Positions 1-9,075 of a stretch of 48,830 nucleotides of DNA are shown one piece after another. The translations under genes were made by a program, and so were the position numbers. The stretch is from Aurantibrevibacter sp041749595 (GTDB lineage Bacteria > Bacteroidota > Bacteroidia > Flavobacteriales > Flavobacteriaceae), in NCBI GenBank assembly GCA_041749595.1, contig JBGTBA010000178.1:1-48830 (forward strand), written 5' to 3'. The stretch's first letter is position 1. Every line of letters begins with the position of its first letter. The notes beneath the pieces were generated by a model. It was not told the DNA's origin, did not search any database, and saw nothing but the letters and a program-made list of their open reading frames with translations.

Positions 1-2
1 TG

Positions 3-767
3 ATCAACGAATTTAAAACCGATGCACCAACCTTCGCTATTTTAAAACATAACAATGCCTGCGGATTGGCCACTCGCGACACCATTCACCAAGCGTATGT
101 AGATGCCTTGGCCGGAGATCCGGTATCGGCTTTTGGCGGAATTTTGATCAGCAATGTGGAAATTGACGCCCCAACCGCAACCGAAATCCACGACCTGTTT
201 TGTGAGGTTGTCATTGCGCCAAGTTATTCCAATGAGGCCATTGAAATCCTTACGGCTAAAAAGAACCGCATTCTCTTGGTTCAAAATCAGATAAAACTGC
301 CAAACAGTTTGGTAAGAAGCTGTTTAAACGGCATGCTTGTACAAGAAAAGGACAACAAAACCGATGATTTGGGGGATCTTGCCTACGCCACGGATAAAAA
401 ACCCTCGCCCCAAGAGTTGGATGATCTTATCTTCGCCTCCAAATTGTGCAAGCACACCAAGAGCAACACCATTGTTTTGGCAAAGAACAGGCAGCTATGT
501 GCCAGCGGCACAGGCCAGACCTCCCGGGTTGATGCATTGAACCAGGCCATTCACAAGGCCAATTCGTTTAAATTTGACCTAAAAGGGGCGGTAATGGCCA
601 GCGATGCCTTTTTCCCTTTCCCCGATTGCGTGGAAATTGCCCATAAAAGCGGAATCGGCAGTGTAATTCAGCCGGGCGGGTCTATTAAAGACCAATTGAG
701 CATTGATTATTGTAATGAAAATGGGGTTGCAATGGTAATCACGGGCACACGTCATTTTAAGCATTAA
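3..767 (+). CDS. purH: PurH, bifunctional IMP cyclohydrolase/AICAR formyltransferase, 3' part only
   Basis: The window opens inside this gene, and the reading frame is open from base 3. What remains is the AICAR formyltransferase domain, which transfers a formyl group from 10-formyl-THF to AICAR in the last steps of purine synthesis. The family motif KHNNACG (KHxNPCG in E. coli) lies at bases 45-65, and the C-terminus keeps the characteristic blocks SDAFFPFPD, QPGGSIKDQ and TGTRHFKH, which form the substrate pocket. The N-terminal cyclohydrolase (MGS-like) domain lies upstream of the window. A TTG at 66 is an internal codon, not the start. purH directly ahead of mreB is an arrangement I know from Flavobacteriia. 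Identification is firm. Confidence 0.95.
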   Translation: MNEFKTDAPTFAILKHNNACGLATRDTIHQAYVDALAGDPVSAFGGILISNVEIDAPTATEIHDLFCEVVIAPSYSNEAIEILTAKKNRILLVQNQIKLPNSLVRSCLNGMLVQEKDNKTDDLGDLAYATDKKPSPQELDDLIFASKLCKHTKSNTIVLAKNRQLCASGTGQTSRVDALNQAIHKANSFKFDLKGAVMASDAFFPFPDCVEIAHKSGIGSVIQPGGSIKDQLSIDYCNENGVAMVITGTRHFKH

Positions 768-773
768 TTTCAC

Positions 774-781
774 TACTTTTG
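774..781 (+). promoter_or_regulatory. Bacteroidota-type -7 box for the mreB operon
   Basis: TACTTTTG matches the TAnnTTTG consensus exactly and lies 41 bp before the mreB start in the only gap between purH and mreB. No convincing -33 TTTG stands 19 bp upstream, so the promoter may be weak or activated. Confidence 0.45.
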
Positions 782-822
782 TCGATAAAACGTACTGTTA
801 AACCGAAACCAAATTAAGAATT

Positions 823-1851
823 ATGGGATTTTTTGATTTCTTGATCGAGGAGATAGCCATTGACCTGGGCACGGCTAATACCCTCATTATTCACATGGAT
901 AAAGTAGTAGTGGACAGTCCATCCATTGTCGCAAGGGACCGCATTAGCGGGAAGATCATCGCTGTCGGAAAGGAAGCCAGCATGATGCAGGGAAAGACCC
1001 ATGAGAACATCAAGACCATACGTCCGCTTAAAGATGGGGTAATAGCCGACTTTGATGCGTCCGAAAAGATGATCAACATGTTCATCAAAAACATTCCCGC
1101 ATTGAAGAAAAAATGGTTCCCACCGGCATTGCGAATGGTGATCTGCATCCCCTCAGGAATTACCGAGGTAGAAATGCGCGCGGTACGGGAATCCGCGGAA
1201 AGGGTAAACGGAAAAGAGGTGTACCTTATCCATGAGCCCATGGCCGCGGCCATAGGGATTGGATTGGACATTATGCAACCCAAGGGCAATATGATAGTGG
1301 ATATTGGTGGAGGAACAACCGAAATTGCCGTGATAGCCCTTGGGGGTATTGTTTGTGATAAATCGGTCAAGATTGCCGGCGATGTGTTCACCAACGATAT
1401 TGTCTATTACATGCGCACACAACATAACCTGTACGTGGGTGAAAGTACGGCCGAAAATATAAAAATACAGATCGGCTCTGCCTCTGAGGACTTACAATCC
1501 CCCCCAGAAGATATGCATGTTCAGGGACGGGATCTGTTGACCGGAAAACCGAAGCAGGTACAGATTTCCTACAGGGAAATTTCAAAAGCCTTGGACAAAT
1601 CCATTCTCCGGGTAGAAGATGCGGTAATGGAAACATTGTCCCAGACCCCTCCGGAATTGGCGGCTGATATTTACAATACGGGGATTTATATGGCAGGTGG
1701 CGGTTCCATGCTAAGAGGTTTGGACAGAAGATTGTCACAAAAAACAGATTTGCCGGTTTATATCGCAGAAGACCCTTTGAGAGCGGTAGTGAGAGGAACA
1801 GGGATTGCCTTAAAAAATTTAGAGCGGTACAGGAGCATCTTGATTAAATAG
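823..1851 (+). CDS. mreB: Rod shape-determining protein MreB
   Basis: This actin-like ATPase polymerises under the inner membrane and positions the elongasome for lateral wall synthesis. The 342-residue length is normal for the family. Visible actin-fold elements are the phosphate-1 loop DLGTANT (residues 14-20), the phosphate-2 loop DIGGGTTE in the middle, and the adenosine motif MAGGGSMLRGLD near the C-terminus. The N-terminal MGFFDFL is the amphipathic membrane-binding start typical of MreB. It is the first gene of the mre-mrd cluster, follows a -7 box, and is separated from mreC by 75 bp. There is nothing abnormal in the sequence. Confidence 0.97.
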   Translation: MGFFDFLIEEIAIDLGTANTLIIHMDKVVVDSPSIVARDRISGKIIAVGKEASMMQGKTHENIKTIRPLKDGVIADFDASEKMINMFIKNIPALKKKWFPPALRMVICIPSGITEVEMRAVRESAERVNGKEVYLIHEPMAAAIGIGLDIMQPKGNMIVDIGGGTTEIAVIALGGIVCDKSVKIAGDVFTNDIVYYMRTQHNLYVGESTAENIKIQIGSASEDLQSPPEDMHVQGRDLLTGKPKQVQISYREISKALDKSILRVEDAVMETLSQTPPELAADIYNTGIYMAGGGSMLRGLDRRLSQKTDLPVYIAEDPLRAVVRGTGIALKNLERYRSILIK

Positions 1852-1926
1852 CCCTTAAGAGGAACTAGGGAGTTTTACTTTCTTTGGGGACGTGTCGCAT
1901 AGATTTCACCAAAACCTAAAAAGTTA

Positions 1927-2745
1927 ATGCAGCAGATTATCAACTTTATAATAAGATATAAAAACTTTTTGCTTTATATCTTATTGTTTATGACGGCATT
2001 GGTGTTTTCCGTCCAATCCCATTCCTATCATACTTCCCGATTTTTTAATTCCGCAAACTGGATATCTGGCAATATCTATAAAATGTCCAACAATATTACC
2101 ACTTATTTCAATTTGGATGTTGAGAACAAAAGACTTCTAGAGGAAAACAAAAGACTCAGGATCTTGTTGATCAATCAAAAAACGACCGATCTGCTGGAAA
2201 TAGACACAACGGCGATCCGTTATACCATCGTTTCGGCCCAAGTAATCAAGAACAGTTATGCCAACCCAAAAAACTATATCACCATAAACAAAGGAAAAAA
2301 ACAGAACATAGGGCAAGATATGGGCGTCATTACCAGCAACGGAATTTTGGGCATCGTGGAAAATACCTCGACCCATTTTGCAACGGTCCAAAGTATTTTG
2401 AACACAAAATCAAACATTAATGCTAAAATAAAAAACACAAATTATAATGGTTCCCTAATATGGGACACTAAGGCGTACAACGTAGCGCAATTGGTGGATG
2501 TTCCCAGATTGGTGCCCTTGAGGGTTGGCGATACCATCGTCACTGGGGGTATGTCCAGTATATTTCCGGAGAACATCCCAATCGGCACCATTAAAAAATT
2601 TGAGCTCAATACATCTAAAAGTTCCTATACCGTTGATATAGCTCTCTTTAATGACATGACCAACCTAAAAAACGTTTATGTCATAGACAATCTTAACAGA
2701 CCGGAAATACGACAATTAGAATCCAAAACGGCTGATGGGCAATAA
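1927..2745 (+). CDS. mreC: Rod shape-determining protein MreC
   Basis: MreC is a bitopic inner-membrane protein whose periplasmic domain links MreB, PBP2 and RodA. The 272 residues show one N-terminal membrane segment (about residues 12-30), then a heptad-rich coiled coil (about 62-85, repeated E-N-K-R-L), then the beta-rich domain with the family block GVITSNGILGIVE and the SILNTKSNINAKI stretch. The C-terminus overlaps mreD by 11 bp, which suggests translational coupling. Confidence 0.92.
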   Translation: MQQIINFIIRYKNFLLYILLFMTALVFSVQSHSYHTSRFFNSANWISGNIYKMSNNITTYFNLDVENKRLLEENKRLRILLINQKTTDLLEIDTTAIRYTIVSAQVIKNSYANPKNYITINKGKKQNIGQDMGVITSNGILGIVENTSTHFATVQSILNTKSNINAKIKNTNYNGSLIWDTKAYNVAQLVDVPRLVPLRVGDTIVTGGMSSIFPENIPIGTIKKFELNTSKSSYTVDIALFNDMTNLKNVYVIDNLNRPEIRQLESKTADGQ

Positions 2746-3244
2746 CTCTTACTTTACAAATAGCATTCGGTTTATCTTGCTCGTACTTTTGCAAGTGTTG
2801 ATATTCAACAAGCTGAATTTTTTTGGTTATATAAACCCTATGGTCTATATCTTGTTCCTTTATTGGTATCCCATTAAAGAAAATAGGGCCATGTTTATAA
2901 GTGCGGGCTTTTTGTTGGGGTTAACAATAGACTTCCTGTCCGACACTATGGCCTTGCATGCGGCCTCTACGGTGACCATAGCCTATTTTAGGCCTATTAT
3001 AATGAGGTTCTGTTTTGGTGCAAACCTTGAATTTCAAAGTTTTAAATTATCCAATGCAACAAAATTACAACAAATTACATTTTTAGCGTTATTGGTTATA
3101 GTGCACCACGTGATGTTCTTTTCGTTGGAAATTTTCAGTTTTGCCAACTTGCTCTTAATTTTAAAGAAAATTTTGTCCATAGGTGCCTCAACCTTGGTTT
3201 TGTGTTTATTGTTAAGTTCACTTTTTAGTACTCGGAAAGAATGA
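2735..3244 (+). CDS. mreD: Rod shape-determining protein MreD
   Basis: A small, very hydrophobic protein of 169 residues with about five predicted membrane segments, placed between mreC and mrdA where MreD belongs. MreD is a membrane component of the elongasome that partners MreC. Sequence conservation in this family is low, so the call rests on size, topology and position. The start overlaps mreC by 11 bp and the end overlaps mrdA by 4 bp (ATGA). Confidence 0.88.
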   Translation: MGNNSYFTNSIRFILLVLLQVLIFNKLNFFGYINPMVYILFLYWYPIKENRAMFISAGFLLGLTIDFLSDTMALHAASTVTIAYFRPIIMRFCFGANLEFQSFKLSNATKLQQITFLALLVIVHHVMFFSLEIFSFANLLLILKKILSIGASTLVLCLLLSSLFSTRKE

Positions 3245-5109
3245 AAAAGATACTTTTATCATCCATTATCCTTATCATTGGAATAACATTTATAGGTAGG
3301 TTGTCCTATCTGCAACTGTTCGGTTTTTCCCTTGATCAGATTAAAGAGGATCCTGCAATTAAGACCATTTATGACTATCCGGAAAGAGGTTACATATATG
3401 ACAGGAATGGGGAACTTTTGGTTGCCAACCAGCCGGCCTACGATGTAATGGTCATCCCTAGGGAGGTTAAACCATTGGACACATTGGAGTTCTGTACCCT
3501 TCTTGGGATAGATAAAGAAAGTTTTATTAAAACCATAACCAAGGCAAAAATATATTTCCCAAGGCTCCCTTCCATGCTGGTACCCCAACTTTCTAAAGAA
3601 GACTATGCCAGGCTACAGGAAAAAATGAGGCACTTTGCAGGATTCTACATCCAAAAAAGGTCGTTGCGGTATTATGCCACACATAGCGGTGCAAACGTAT
3701 TGGGATACATCAGCGAGGTAAATGAAAACGATTTGGAAAGAAATCCATACTATGTGGCCGGAGAGCTTACCGGTAGGACCGGTGTGGAAAAATCCTATGA
3801 GGAAATCCTCAGGGGGAAAAAAGGGGTTAAATATATACAGAAAGACCGATTTAACCGGGATATAGGCCCTTATAAAGGTGGCAGATTGGACACCTTACCG
3901 GACCAGGGAACCGAAATCCATTTAACCTTGGATAAAGTACTACAGGAATATGGGGAAAAATTGATGCATGGCAAACATGGCGGAGTCGTTGCCCTGGAAC
4001 CGAGCACCGGTGAAATATTGGCACTTATATCCGGCCCTACCTATGACCCAGCCATTTTAGTGGGCAGGGACAGATCCAAGAACTATACCAAACTTTATTA
4101 TGATACCATTGCCAAGCCCACATGGGACAGGTCCATATTGGCCGAACCCTCGCCCGGATCTCCCTTTAAGACCCTGAACGCCCTCATTGCACTACAGGAA
4201 GGTGCCATTACCCCGGAAACGACCATACAGTGTTACAATGGTTTTTATGTGGGGAATAAAAAAAGAGGGTGTCATTGCGGGGGCGGGAGCCGTGATCTGA
4301 ACACGGGTATCTTCAAATCCTGTAACGCCTATTTTGCAGGTACGTTCAGGAAGATATATGAGCATTTCCCAACTATGGACGAGGGTATGGATGTATGGGA
4401 AAAACATATGAAAAGTTTTGGCCTTGGTCAATTTTTAGGGTACGACCTCCCTACGGGAAGACCGGGTAGAATCCCCAATAAAGAGTATTACGATAGGCTA
4501 TATGGCGATAACAGATGGTCTTCTTCCTATATCATCTCCAATGCCATAGGTCAAGGAGAAGTAGCCGCCACGCCAATACAATTGGCCAATATGATCGCCG
4601 CGATTGCCAATAGGGGCTATTACTATACCCCCCACATACTAAAGGGCATCCGTGATGAGCCCATTACCAATCCCGAATTTACAGAACGAAAATATACGAC
4701 CATAGAGAGAAAATATTTTGAACCGGTAGTTCGAGGCATGGCCGACGTGTATACAAAAGGTACGGCAAGAGGTGTGCAGGTCCCGGGGATTGAAATCGCG
4801 GGCAAAACGGGGACCGTGGAAAACTTCACAAAAATAAATGGGGTGCGCACACAACTTACGGACCATTCCGTATTCGTAGCCTTTGCCCCCGTGGACAATC
4901 CCAAAATAGTCCTGGCCGTTTATATAGAAAATGGTTATTTCGGTGCCCGTTACGCCGGGCACATAGCCTCTCTGATGATCGAAAAATACATTAAAGGGGA
5001 AATTACCAGAAAAGACCTGGAAAAAAGAATGCTGGAGAAAACCTTGGAACACGAATACGCCAAGCCCTACAGTGGACAACCTTTCAAAATAAACGAGCGT
5101 GTCTGGTAA
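3241..5109 (+). CDS. mrdA: Penicillin-binding protein 2 (peptidoglycan D,D-transpeptidase)
   Basis: This class B PBP cross-links peptidoglycan during rod elongation together with RodA. The order is an N-terminal membrane anchor (residues 4-22), a dimerisation/pedestal domain beginning with the block ERGYIYDRNGELL, then the transpeptidase domain. All three catalytic motifs are present: SPFK with nucleophile Ser307, SCN at 360-362, and KTGT at 522-525. A small Cys/His-containing insert (bases about 4231-4290, with the motif GCHCGGG) lies between motifs 1 and 2, where PBP2 proteins often carry a zinc-binding loop. The gene is 622 residues, overlaps mreD by 4 bp, and is overlapped 11 bp by rodA. 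Confidence 0.95.
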   Translation: MKKILLSSIILIIGITFIGRLSYLQLFGFSLDQIKEDPAIKTIYDYPERGYIYDRNGELLVANQPAYDVMVIPREVKPLDTLEFCTLLGIDKESFIKTITKAKIYFPRLPSMLVPQLSKEDYARLQEKMRHFAGFYIQKRSLRYYATHSGANVLGYISEVNENDLERNPYYVAGELTGRTGVEKSYEEILRGKKGVKYIQKDRFNRDIGPYKGGRLDTLPDQGTEIHLTLDKVLQEYGEKLMHGKHGGVVALEPSTGEILALISGPTYDPAILVGRDRSKNYTKLYYDTIAKPTWDRSILAEPSPGSPFKTLNALIALQEGAITPETTIQCYNGFYVGNKKRGCHCGGGSRDLNTGIFKSCNAYFAGTFRKIYEHFPTMDEGMDVWEKHMKSFGLGQFLGYDLPTGRPGRIPNKEYYDRLYGDNRWSSSYIISNAIGQGEVAATPIQLANMIAAIANRGYYYTPHILKGIRDEPITNPEFTERKYTTIERKYFEPVVRGMADVYTKGTARGVQVPGIEIAGKTGTVENFTKINGVRTQLTDHSVFVAFAPVDNPKIVLAVYIENGYFGARYAGHIASLMIEKYIKGEITRKDLEKRMLEKTLEHEYAKPYSGQPFKINERVW

Positions 5110-6382
5110 GAACTTTCTAAAGCGGATTGACTGGCTTGTTGTTCTACTCTATATTTTGTTGGTTGGCATTGGGTGGCTCAACATTTACTCCGCTACCTTT
5201 ACGGATAGCGATCCTTCCGTTTTTAATTTCTCTTCAATGCACGGAAAACAACTCTTCTTTATTGCGGCCAGCAGTATCGCAATTGTAGTTGTTCTGGCCA
5301 TTGAGACCAGCTTTTATGAACGCTTTTCCAGCTTGTTGTACATTATCTCAATGGTATCGTTGCTGGGTCTTTATGCGTTTGGTACAACCATTTCAGGTGC
5401 GACTTCCTGGTATAATTTGGGGTTTTTCAACCTACAGCCCTCCGAACTGGCAAAAGTTGCCACTGCCTTGGCTTTGGCCAAATACCTTAGCGACATACAG
5501 ACGGATATTAAAAGGCGCAAGGACCAACTCTATGCCGTTTTAATTATCCTCATTCCCATATTTCTAATTGTGCCACAGCCGGATCCGGGGAGTGCATTGG
5601 TCTTCTTTGCCTTGGTTTTTGTTCTTTTTAGGGAAGGGCTACCCTTGTTTTATTTGCTGATCGGGACTTTGCTCATCGTTGTTTTTATTGCCACATTAAT
5701 GTTTGGGACTATTTGGATAAGTATTGTACTGGCTTTGCTGATCTCCATTTTCTTTTTACTGAAACGAAAGGATTTCAAGGTTCCCATAGTGCCGGTGATC
5801 TCTTTTTCTGTCGTTGCAATCGCTTTTTCATTGTCCGTGGATTTTGTGTTCAACTCTGTTTTTGAACAAAGGCACAGAGATCGTTTCAGTCTGTGGCTGC
5901 GATTGGAAAAAGATCCCGGAAAAATAGAGGAAATCCAAAAGACCATTGGCTACAACACCTATCAATCCGAAAAAGCGATCGAGTCCGGCGGGCTGTTTGG
6001 AAAAGGATTTTTGGAAGGAACTCGTACCAAAGGGGATTTTGTGCCGGAACAGCACACAGATTATATCTTCAGCACGGTTGGGGAAGAATGGGGCTTCATG
6101 GGGACTGCAACAATTGTACTTCTTTATACCTTTTTGCTCCTGAGATTGGTCCACTTGGCGGAACGTCAAAAAAATGCCTTTAGTAGAACGTACGGTTATG
6201 GTGTTATTTCCATTCTGCTTATCCACTATTTTATCAATATAGGTATGGTCATTGGGTTATTGCCCACCATTGGGATACCGTTGCCCTTTTTTAGTTATGG
6301 GGGATCCGGGCTCTTATTTTTCACTATTCTGTTGTTTGTTTTTTTAAAGCTGGACGCCAACCGATTGAACGAGTGGGATTAA
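5099..6382 (+). CDS. rodA: RodA, SEDS-family peptidoglycan glycosyltransferase
   Basis: RodA polymerises glycan strands from lipid II and works as a pair with PBP2. The 427 residues contain about ten membrane segments and the family signatures FFNLQPSELAKVA, the large periplasmic-loop block with PEQHTDYIFSTVGEEWGF, and GIPLPFFSYGGSG near the C-terminus. The start is a GTG inside the mrdA 3' end (11-bp overlap); no ATG is available nearby in frame before the first membrane segment. It is the last gene of the cluster and ends 34 bp from a convergent gene. Confidence 0.94.
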   Translation: MSGKNFLKRIDWLVVLLYILLVGIGWLNIYSATFTDSDPSVFNFSSMHGKQLFFIAASSIAIVVVLAIETSFYERFSSLLYIISMVSLLGLYAFGTTISGATSWYNLGFFNLQPSELAKVATALALAKYLSDIQTDIKRRKDQLYAVLIILIPIFLIVPQPDPGSALVFFALVFVLFREGLPLFYLLIGTLLIVVFIATLMFGTIWISIVLALLISIFFLLKRKDFKVPIVPVISFSVVAIAFSLSVDFVFNSVFEQRHRDRFSLWLRLEKDPGKIEEIQKTIGYNTYQSEKAIESGGLFGKGFLEGTRTKGDFVPEQHTDYIFSTVGEEWGFMGTATIVLLYTFLLLRLVHLAERQKNAFSRTYGYGVISILLIHYFINIGMVIGLLPTIGIPLPFFSYGGSGLLFFTILLFVFLKLDANRLNEWD

Positions 6383-6416
6383 AACCTGTCTTATAAGAGC
6401 CATAACGTTTATTCCA

Positions 6417-7217
6417 TCAAAAACCCCAATCGTTCCCGTTTGTGTCCTTTTCCAGCCGGGCCTGAACGTTTTTGGGCATTCCCCGAAAGAAATCGATGCC
6501 CGTCATCCCTTCCAATTTATCTACCGATACCACAAATTTATCCAACGGTAAAGTACTTTCCCTATGTTCCATTAAAAATGCAATGATAGAGATGCCATCC
6601 CTATTTTGCCGGGCCACGATTTTATAAAAGTGCCGAGGTACGGCAACATCTTCTTTGCCTATTTTTGGTAGCCCCTTTTCCAAAACCCCTCCGGTGACCA
6701 CAAAAAGAGTGTCGTATTTTCTCGCCCAAGAGCGCACCTGTTGTTCCAACCTGTTCCAGACGCCTGCATTAAAGGCCTTGTCCTGTGGGGCAATGTTGCT
6801 GGTATAAAACGTTTCATTGTAGGCCTGTTCCGAAAACCGACGGTCCCCGGCCGGACAAAGATGGCCCCGATCGTACCCAGAACCACTATAGTTGCGCCAA
6901 TCGGCGGATTTGGATTCTACTTTGGGGTCTTCCCTAAAATAAGGCCTTTTACGGTTATCCTGTGTAAGTTGGTCCCTGCTAAGGCTATAGAGTACCCATT
7001 CTGCCTGTTCATAAGGTTCGTTGTATGAGAAGGAAAAATAGGTATGGGCAACAACGTTGCCCGTCGTGGAGCTGGGCAGGAACTCCTGCGGAAATGCGGT
7101 GGGCGCACTTTTTTGGTTTTCGTTGGGATAGGGTTCCGTTCCGTAAAAGTTCTCAAAAGCCCAAAAGCCTATAAGGCACAATGCCATTAAAGAAGGATAT
7201 AGGTAGTTCCTTTTCAT
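6417..7217 (-). CDS. DNA/RNA non-specific endonuclease (NucA/NucB-like), exported
   Basis: The protein belongs to the beta-beta-alpha-metal nucleases that cut single- and double-stranded DNA and RNA. Numbered from the ATG at 7217, the active-site block DRGHLCPAGDR contains the general base His119, and SNIAPQ followed by N150 and E158 give the Mg-binding part. A hydrophobic N-terminal segment (about residues 5-22) points to export or membrane anchoring. I chose ATG 7217 over an upstream TTG at 7253 because a -7 box lies between them and the residues before this Met add nothing family-like. Length is 266 residues. It probably degrades extracellular nucleic acid. Confidence 0.9.
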   Translation of the reverse strand: MKRNYLYPSLMALCLIGFWAFENFYGTEPYPNENQKSAPTAFPQEFLPSSTTGNVVAHTYFSFSYNEPYEQAEWVLYSLSRDQLTQDNRKRPYFREDPKVESKSADWRNYSGSGYDRGHLCPAGDRRFSEQAYNETFYTSNIAPQDKAFNAGVWNRLEQQVRSWARKYDTLFVVTGGVLEKGLPKIGKEDVAVPRHFYKIVARQNRDGISIIAFLMEHRESTLPLDKFVVSVDKLEGMTGIDFFRGMPKNVQARLEKDTNGNDWGF

Positions 7218-7234
7218 AAAGAATGTTGTTTTGA

Positions 7235-7242
7235 CAAAGGTA
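7235..7242 (-). promoter_or_regulatory. -7 box of the endonuclease promoter
   Basis: On the minus strand this reads TACCTTTG, an exact TAnnTTTG. Nineteen bp upstream is TTTC, a three-of-four match to the -33 TTTG. The leader would be only about a dozen bases long, which supports the 7217 start. Confidence 0.5.
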
Positions 7243-7369
7243 AGGAAGATCAAACCAATGTGAAAAGATCAGTGGATCCAAGCGATTTATAAATCATTTC
7301 CTTAATGATCAAAATAAGTATGAGACCAAACCCAAGGTCAAGGGAGATCGATGATTGATTTTCTTCGAC

Positions 7370-7404
7370 ATGTTTTAGATTAAAACATTTTACATTTATC
7401 TTTG
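7370..7404 (+). promoter_or_regulatory. Promoter with overlapping dyad, upstream of the OB-fold lipoprotein
   Basis: TATCTTTG (7397-7404) is an exact -7 box. Exactly 19 bp upstream is TTTA (7374-7377) as a -33 element. The dyad ATGTTTTA-gat-TAAAACAT (7370-7388) covers the -33 element, as an operator would. This is the main content of the 382-bp gap 7218-7599. The remaining bases show no gene that I trust. Confidence 0.45.
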
Positions 7405-7514
7405 AGCTTTTTGCTTAAAAACCTGAACCTAAGCTCGATTTAGGTATCTTTAATCTGTCGGGTTTTAACCAAATAAAAAGTCGGTATGTTTTAGGAATTC
7501 TGTATTTTAGTGGA

Positions 7515-8276
7515 ATGTCCGGTGGATTATTGCGAACCAACCCCATTAATACTGACAACGTAAATACCACAAAGGCCGCTGATCGTTTAAATAGATTCCA
7601 TGAAGTACAACAGGTTACTTTTTCTTTTCTTTTTTTTTTTGCGCTATTGACCGGTTGTCGATCTTTTAGACAGAACCATCCCGGGACCGACCGGAATCCC
7701 ACGGTCATTTCCATCGGTAGCGTAAGGAACTTGCCCATTGGTTCTTCTGTAACGGTACAGGGAACTGTTATTGTTGCTTCTGGTTCTTTTGCTTCTTCTT
7801 CGCCCTATGGCTATGCCATTCAAGACAATACCTCGGGAATTTATATAATAGATTCCATACCTAGTAAATTCCGGCTTGGAGAACTTATAAAAGTTACGGG
7901 GACGTCTCAAAAGACCAATGGGATGCTCGCCATAAATAAGAGATCCGTAACCCGCAAAGGAAAGAGCCCCCACATAGCGCCCTTGCTGATAAGGACGGGA
8001 AACGTTAACAATGGCACAGAAGGGTTGCTTGTCCATACTGGAGGTATCCTTGACAGTCTTAAGGGCGATCTCCCCTACGGATACAAATTATTCATCAACG
8101 ATGGGTCGGGTACACTGACTGTGTTTGTCAATACTTCCACAGGATTGCTTGATGGCATATCCCCGTGGAAGGTATTGGACAGTCTATCCGTAACCGGGTT
8201 TTTGGCACAATATGATGGTACATTTGAAATTGAACCCAGGGTACTTGGCGATATTCGGGTATTAAGCAGGGATTGA
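7515..8276 (+). CDS. Putative OB-fold lipoprotein with a frameshifted signal peptide
   Basis: The mature part, from the lipobox LLTGC onward (about 210 residues), looks like two tandem OB-fold modules of the kind annotated as nucleic-acid-binding or DUF5689-like in Bacteroidota. Each has a core of the form VTVQGTV...YAIQD...GIYI...GELIKVTG. No catalytic site is visible. The open frame starts at ATG 7515 with an unconvincing 48-residue leader. A much better start, ATG 7600 (MKYNRLLFLFFFF), is one base out of frame with the lipobox across a run of 11 T (7630-7640); with 9 or 12 T it would give a classical lipoprotein signal. The gene is thus either phase-variable, a sequencing error, or broken. 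The precise function is unknown. Confidence 0.6.
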   Translation: MSGGLLRTNPINTDNVNTTKAADRLNRFHEVQQVTFSFLFFFALLTGCRSFRQNHPGTDRNPTVISIGSVRNLPIGSSVTVQGTVIVASGSFASSSPYGYAIQDNTSGIYIIDSIPSKFRLGELIKVTGTSQKTNGMLAINKRSVTRKGKSPHIAPLLIRTGNVNNGTEGLLVHTGGILDSLKGDLPYGYKLFINDGSGTLTVFVNTSTGLLDGISPWKVLDSLSVTGFLAQYDGTFEIEPRVLGDIRVLSRD

Positions 8277-8314
8277 AGGTAGTTAAAATCCATCTCCTTG
8301 TGTACATAAAAGGC

Positions 8315-9028
8315 CTATTCCATGACAATTGGCCTCAACAACTCCCAAACATTCTCCGCCAAAATTTGCTGTCCTTCCACGGTGGGGTGAATGCCGTCTG
8401 CTTGGTTCAATTCGGGAATACCGCCCACATTTTCCAACAGAAAGGGTACCAAATAAATGTCATTGGCTTCGGCCAATTCCGGAAAGATATTTTTAAATTC
8501 CGTGGTATAGGCAGCTCCCATGTTGGGAGGCATTTGCATGCCTGTGAGTATAATTTTGGTTTCCTTGTTTTTCTCCAACACAAAGTCTATAATTTCCTGA
8601 AGGTTTTTTCGGGTTTCTTCCAAAGGAATCCCCCGAAGGCCATCGTTGGCACCCAATTCCAGCACAAAAATAGCGACGTCCTGATTAAGCACCCAACTTA
8701 TCCTGCTTTTCCCGGCGGCCGTGGTCTCACCACTTAGTCCTGCATTGATGACCTCATAGGGAAGCCCCAAGGAGTCCAGTTTTCTTTGGATTACCGACGG
8801 GAAAGCATCATTGGGATCCAATCCCATTCCGGCCGTTAGGCTATTGCCAAAGAACAGTATTTTTTTCGTATTTGTTACCTTTTCAGTAGCCTCAAGTATC
8901 AGGGTCACCGTAGGGTTTTCTTGTTTTTTTGTTTGGTTTTCGCCACAAGAAATACCACATACAAACACCAAAAAATAACAAAAGATTAACAAGGTTCTCA
9001 CGGGTCTAGGGAATATATTCAAAATCAT
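8315..9028 (-). CDS. tesA: TesA-like GDSL/SGNH arylesterase, predicted lipoprotein
   Basis: A multifunctional lysophospholipase/thioesterase of the SGNH fold. Block I is GNSLTAG (nucleophile Ser; Asn replaces the usual Asp of GDSL), block III is GANDGLRG, and block V is DGIHP with the catalytic Asp and His. The order and the text around GANDGLRG match E. coli TesA closely. I chose ATG 9028 over the upstream 9082 start because the N-terminus then becomes a signal peptide ending in a Cys (FVCGISC), so this TesA is probably membrane-anchored, unlike the soluble E. coli enzyme. It is divergent from the ybbA/ybbP pair with only 47 bp between starts, as in E. coli. Confidence 0.85.
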   Translation of the reverse strand: MILNIFPRPVRTLLIFCYFLVFVCGISCGENQTKKQENPTVTLILEATEKVTNTKKILFFGNSLTAGMGLDPNDAFPSVIQRKLDSLGLPYEVINAGLSGETTAAGKSRISWVLNQDVAIFVLELGANDGLRGIPLEETRKNLQEIIDFVLEKNKETKIILTGMQMPPNMGAAYTTEFKNIFPELAEANDIYLVPFLLENVGGIPELNQADGIHPTVEGQQILAENVWELLRPIVME

Positions 9029-9075
9029 TTCTTTAATTTGTCCGCTTTGTAAACTTGAAATTATAAAGCCGTTAC

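Noticed and set aside
7415..7738. A 107-codon minus-strand frame opposite the OB-fold lipoprotein
   Set aside because: It overlaps a promoter and the lipoprotein gene and shows no family features.
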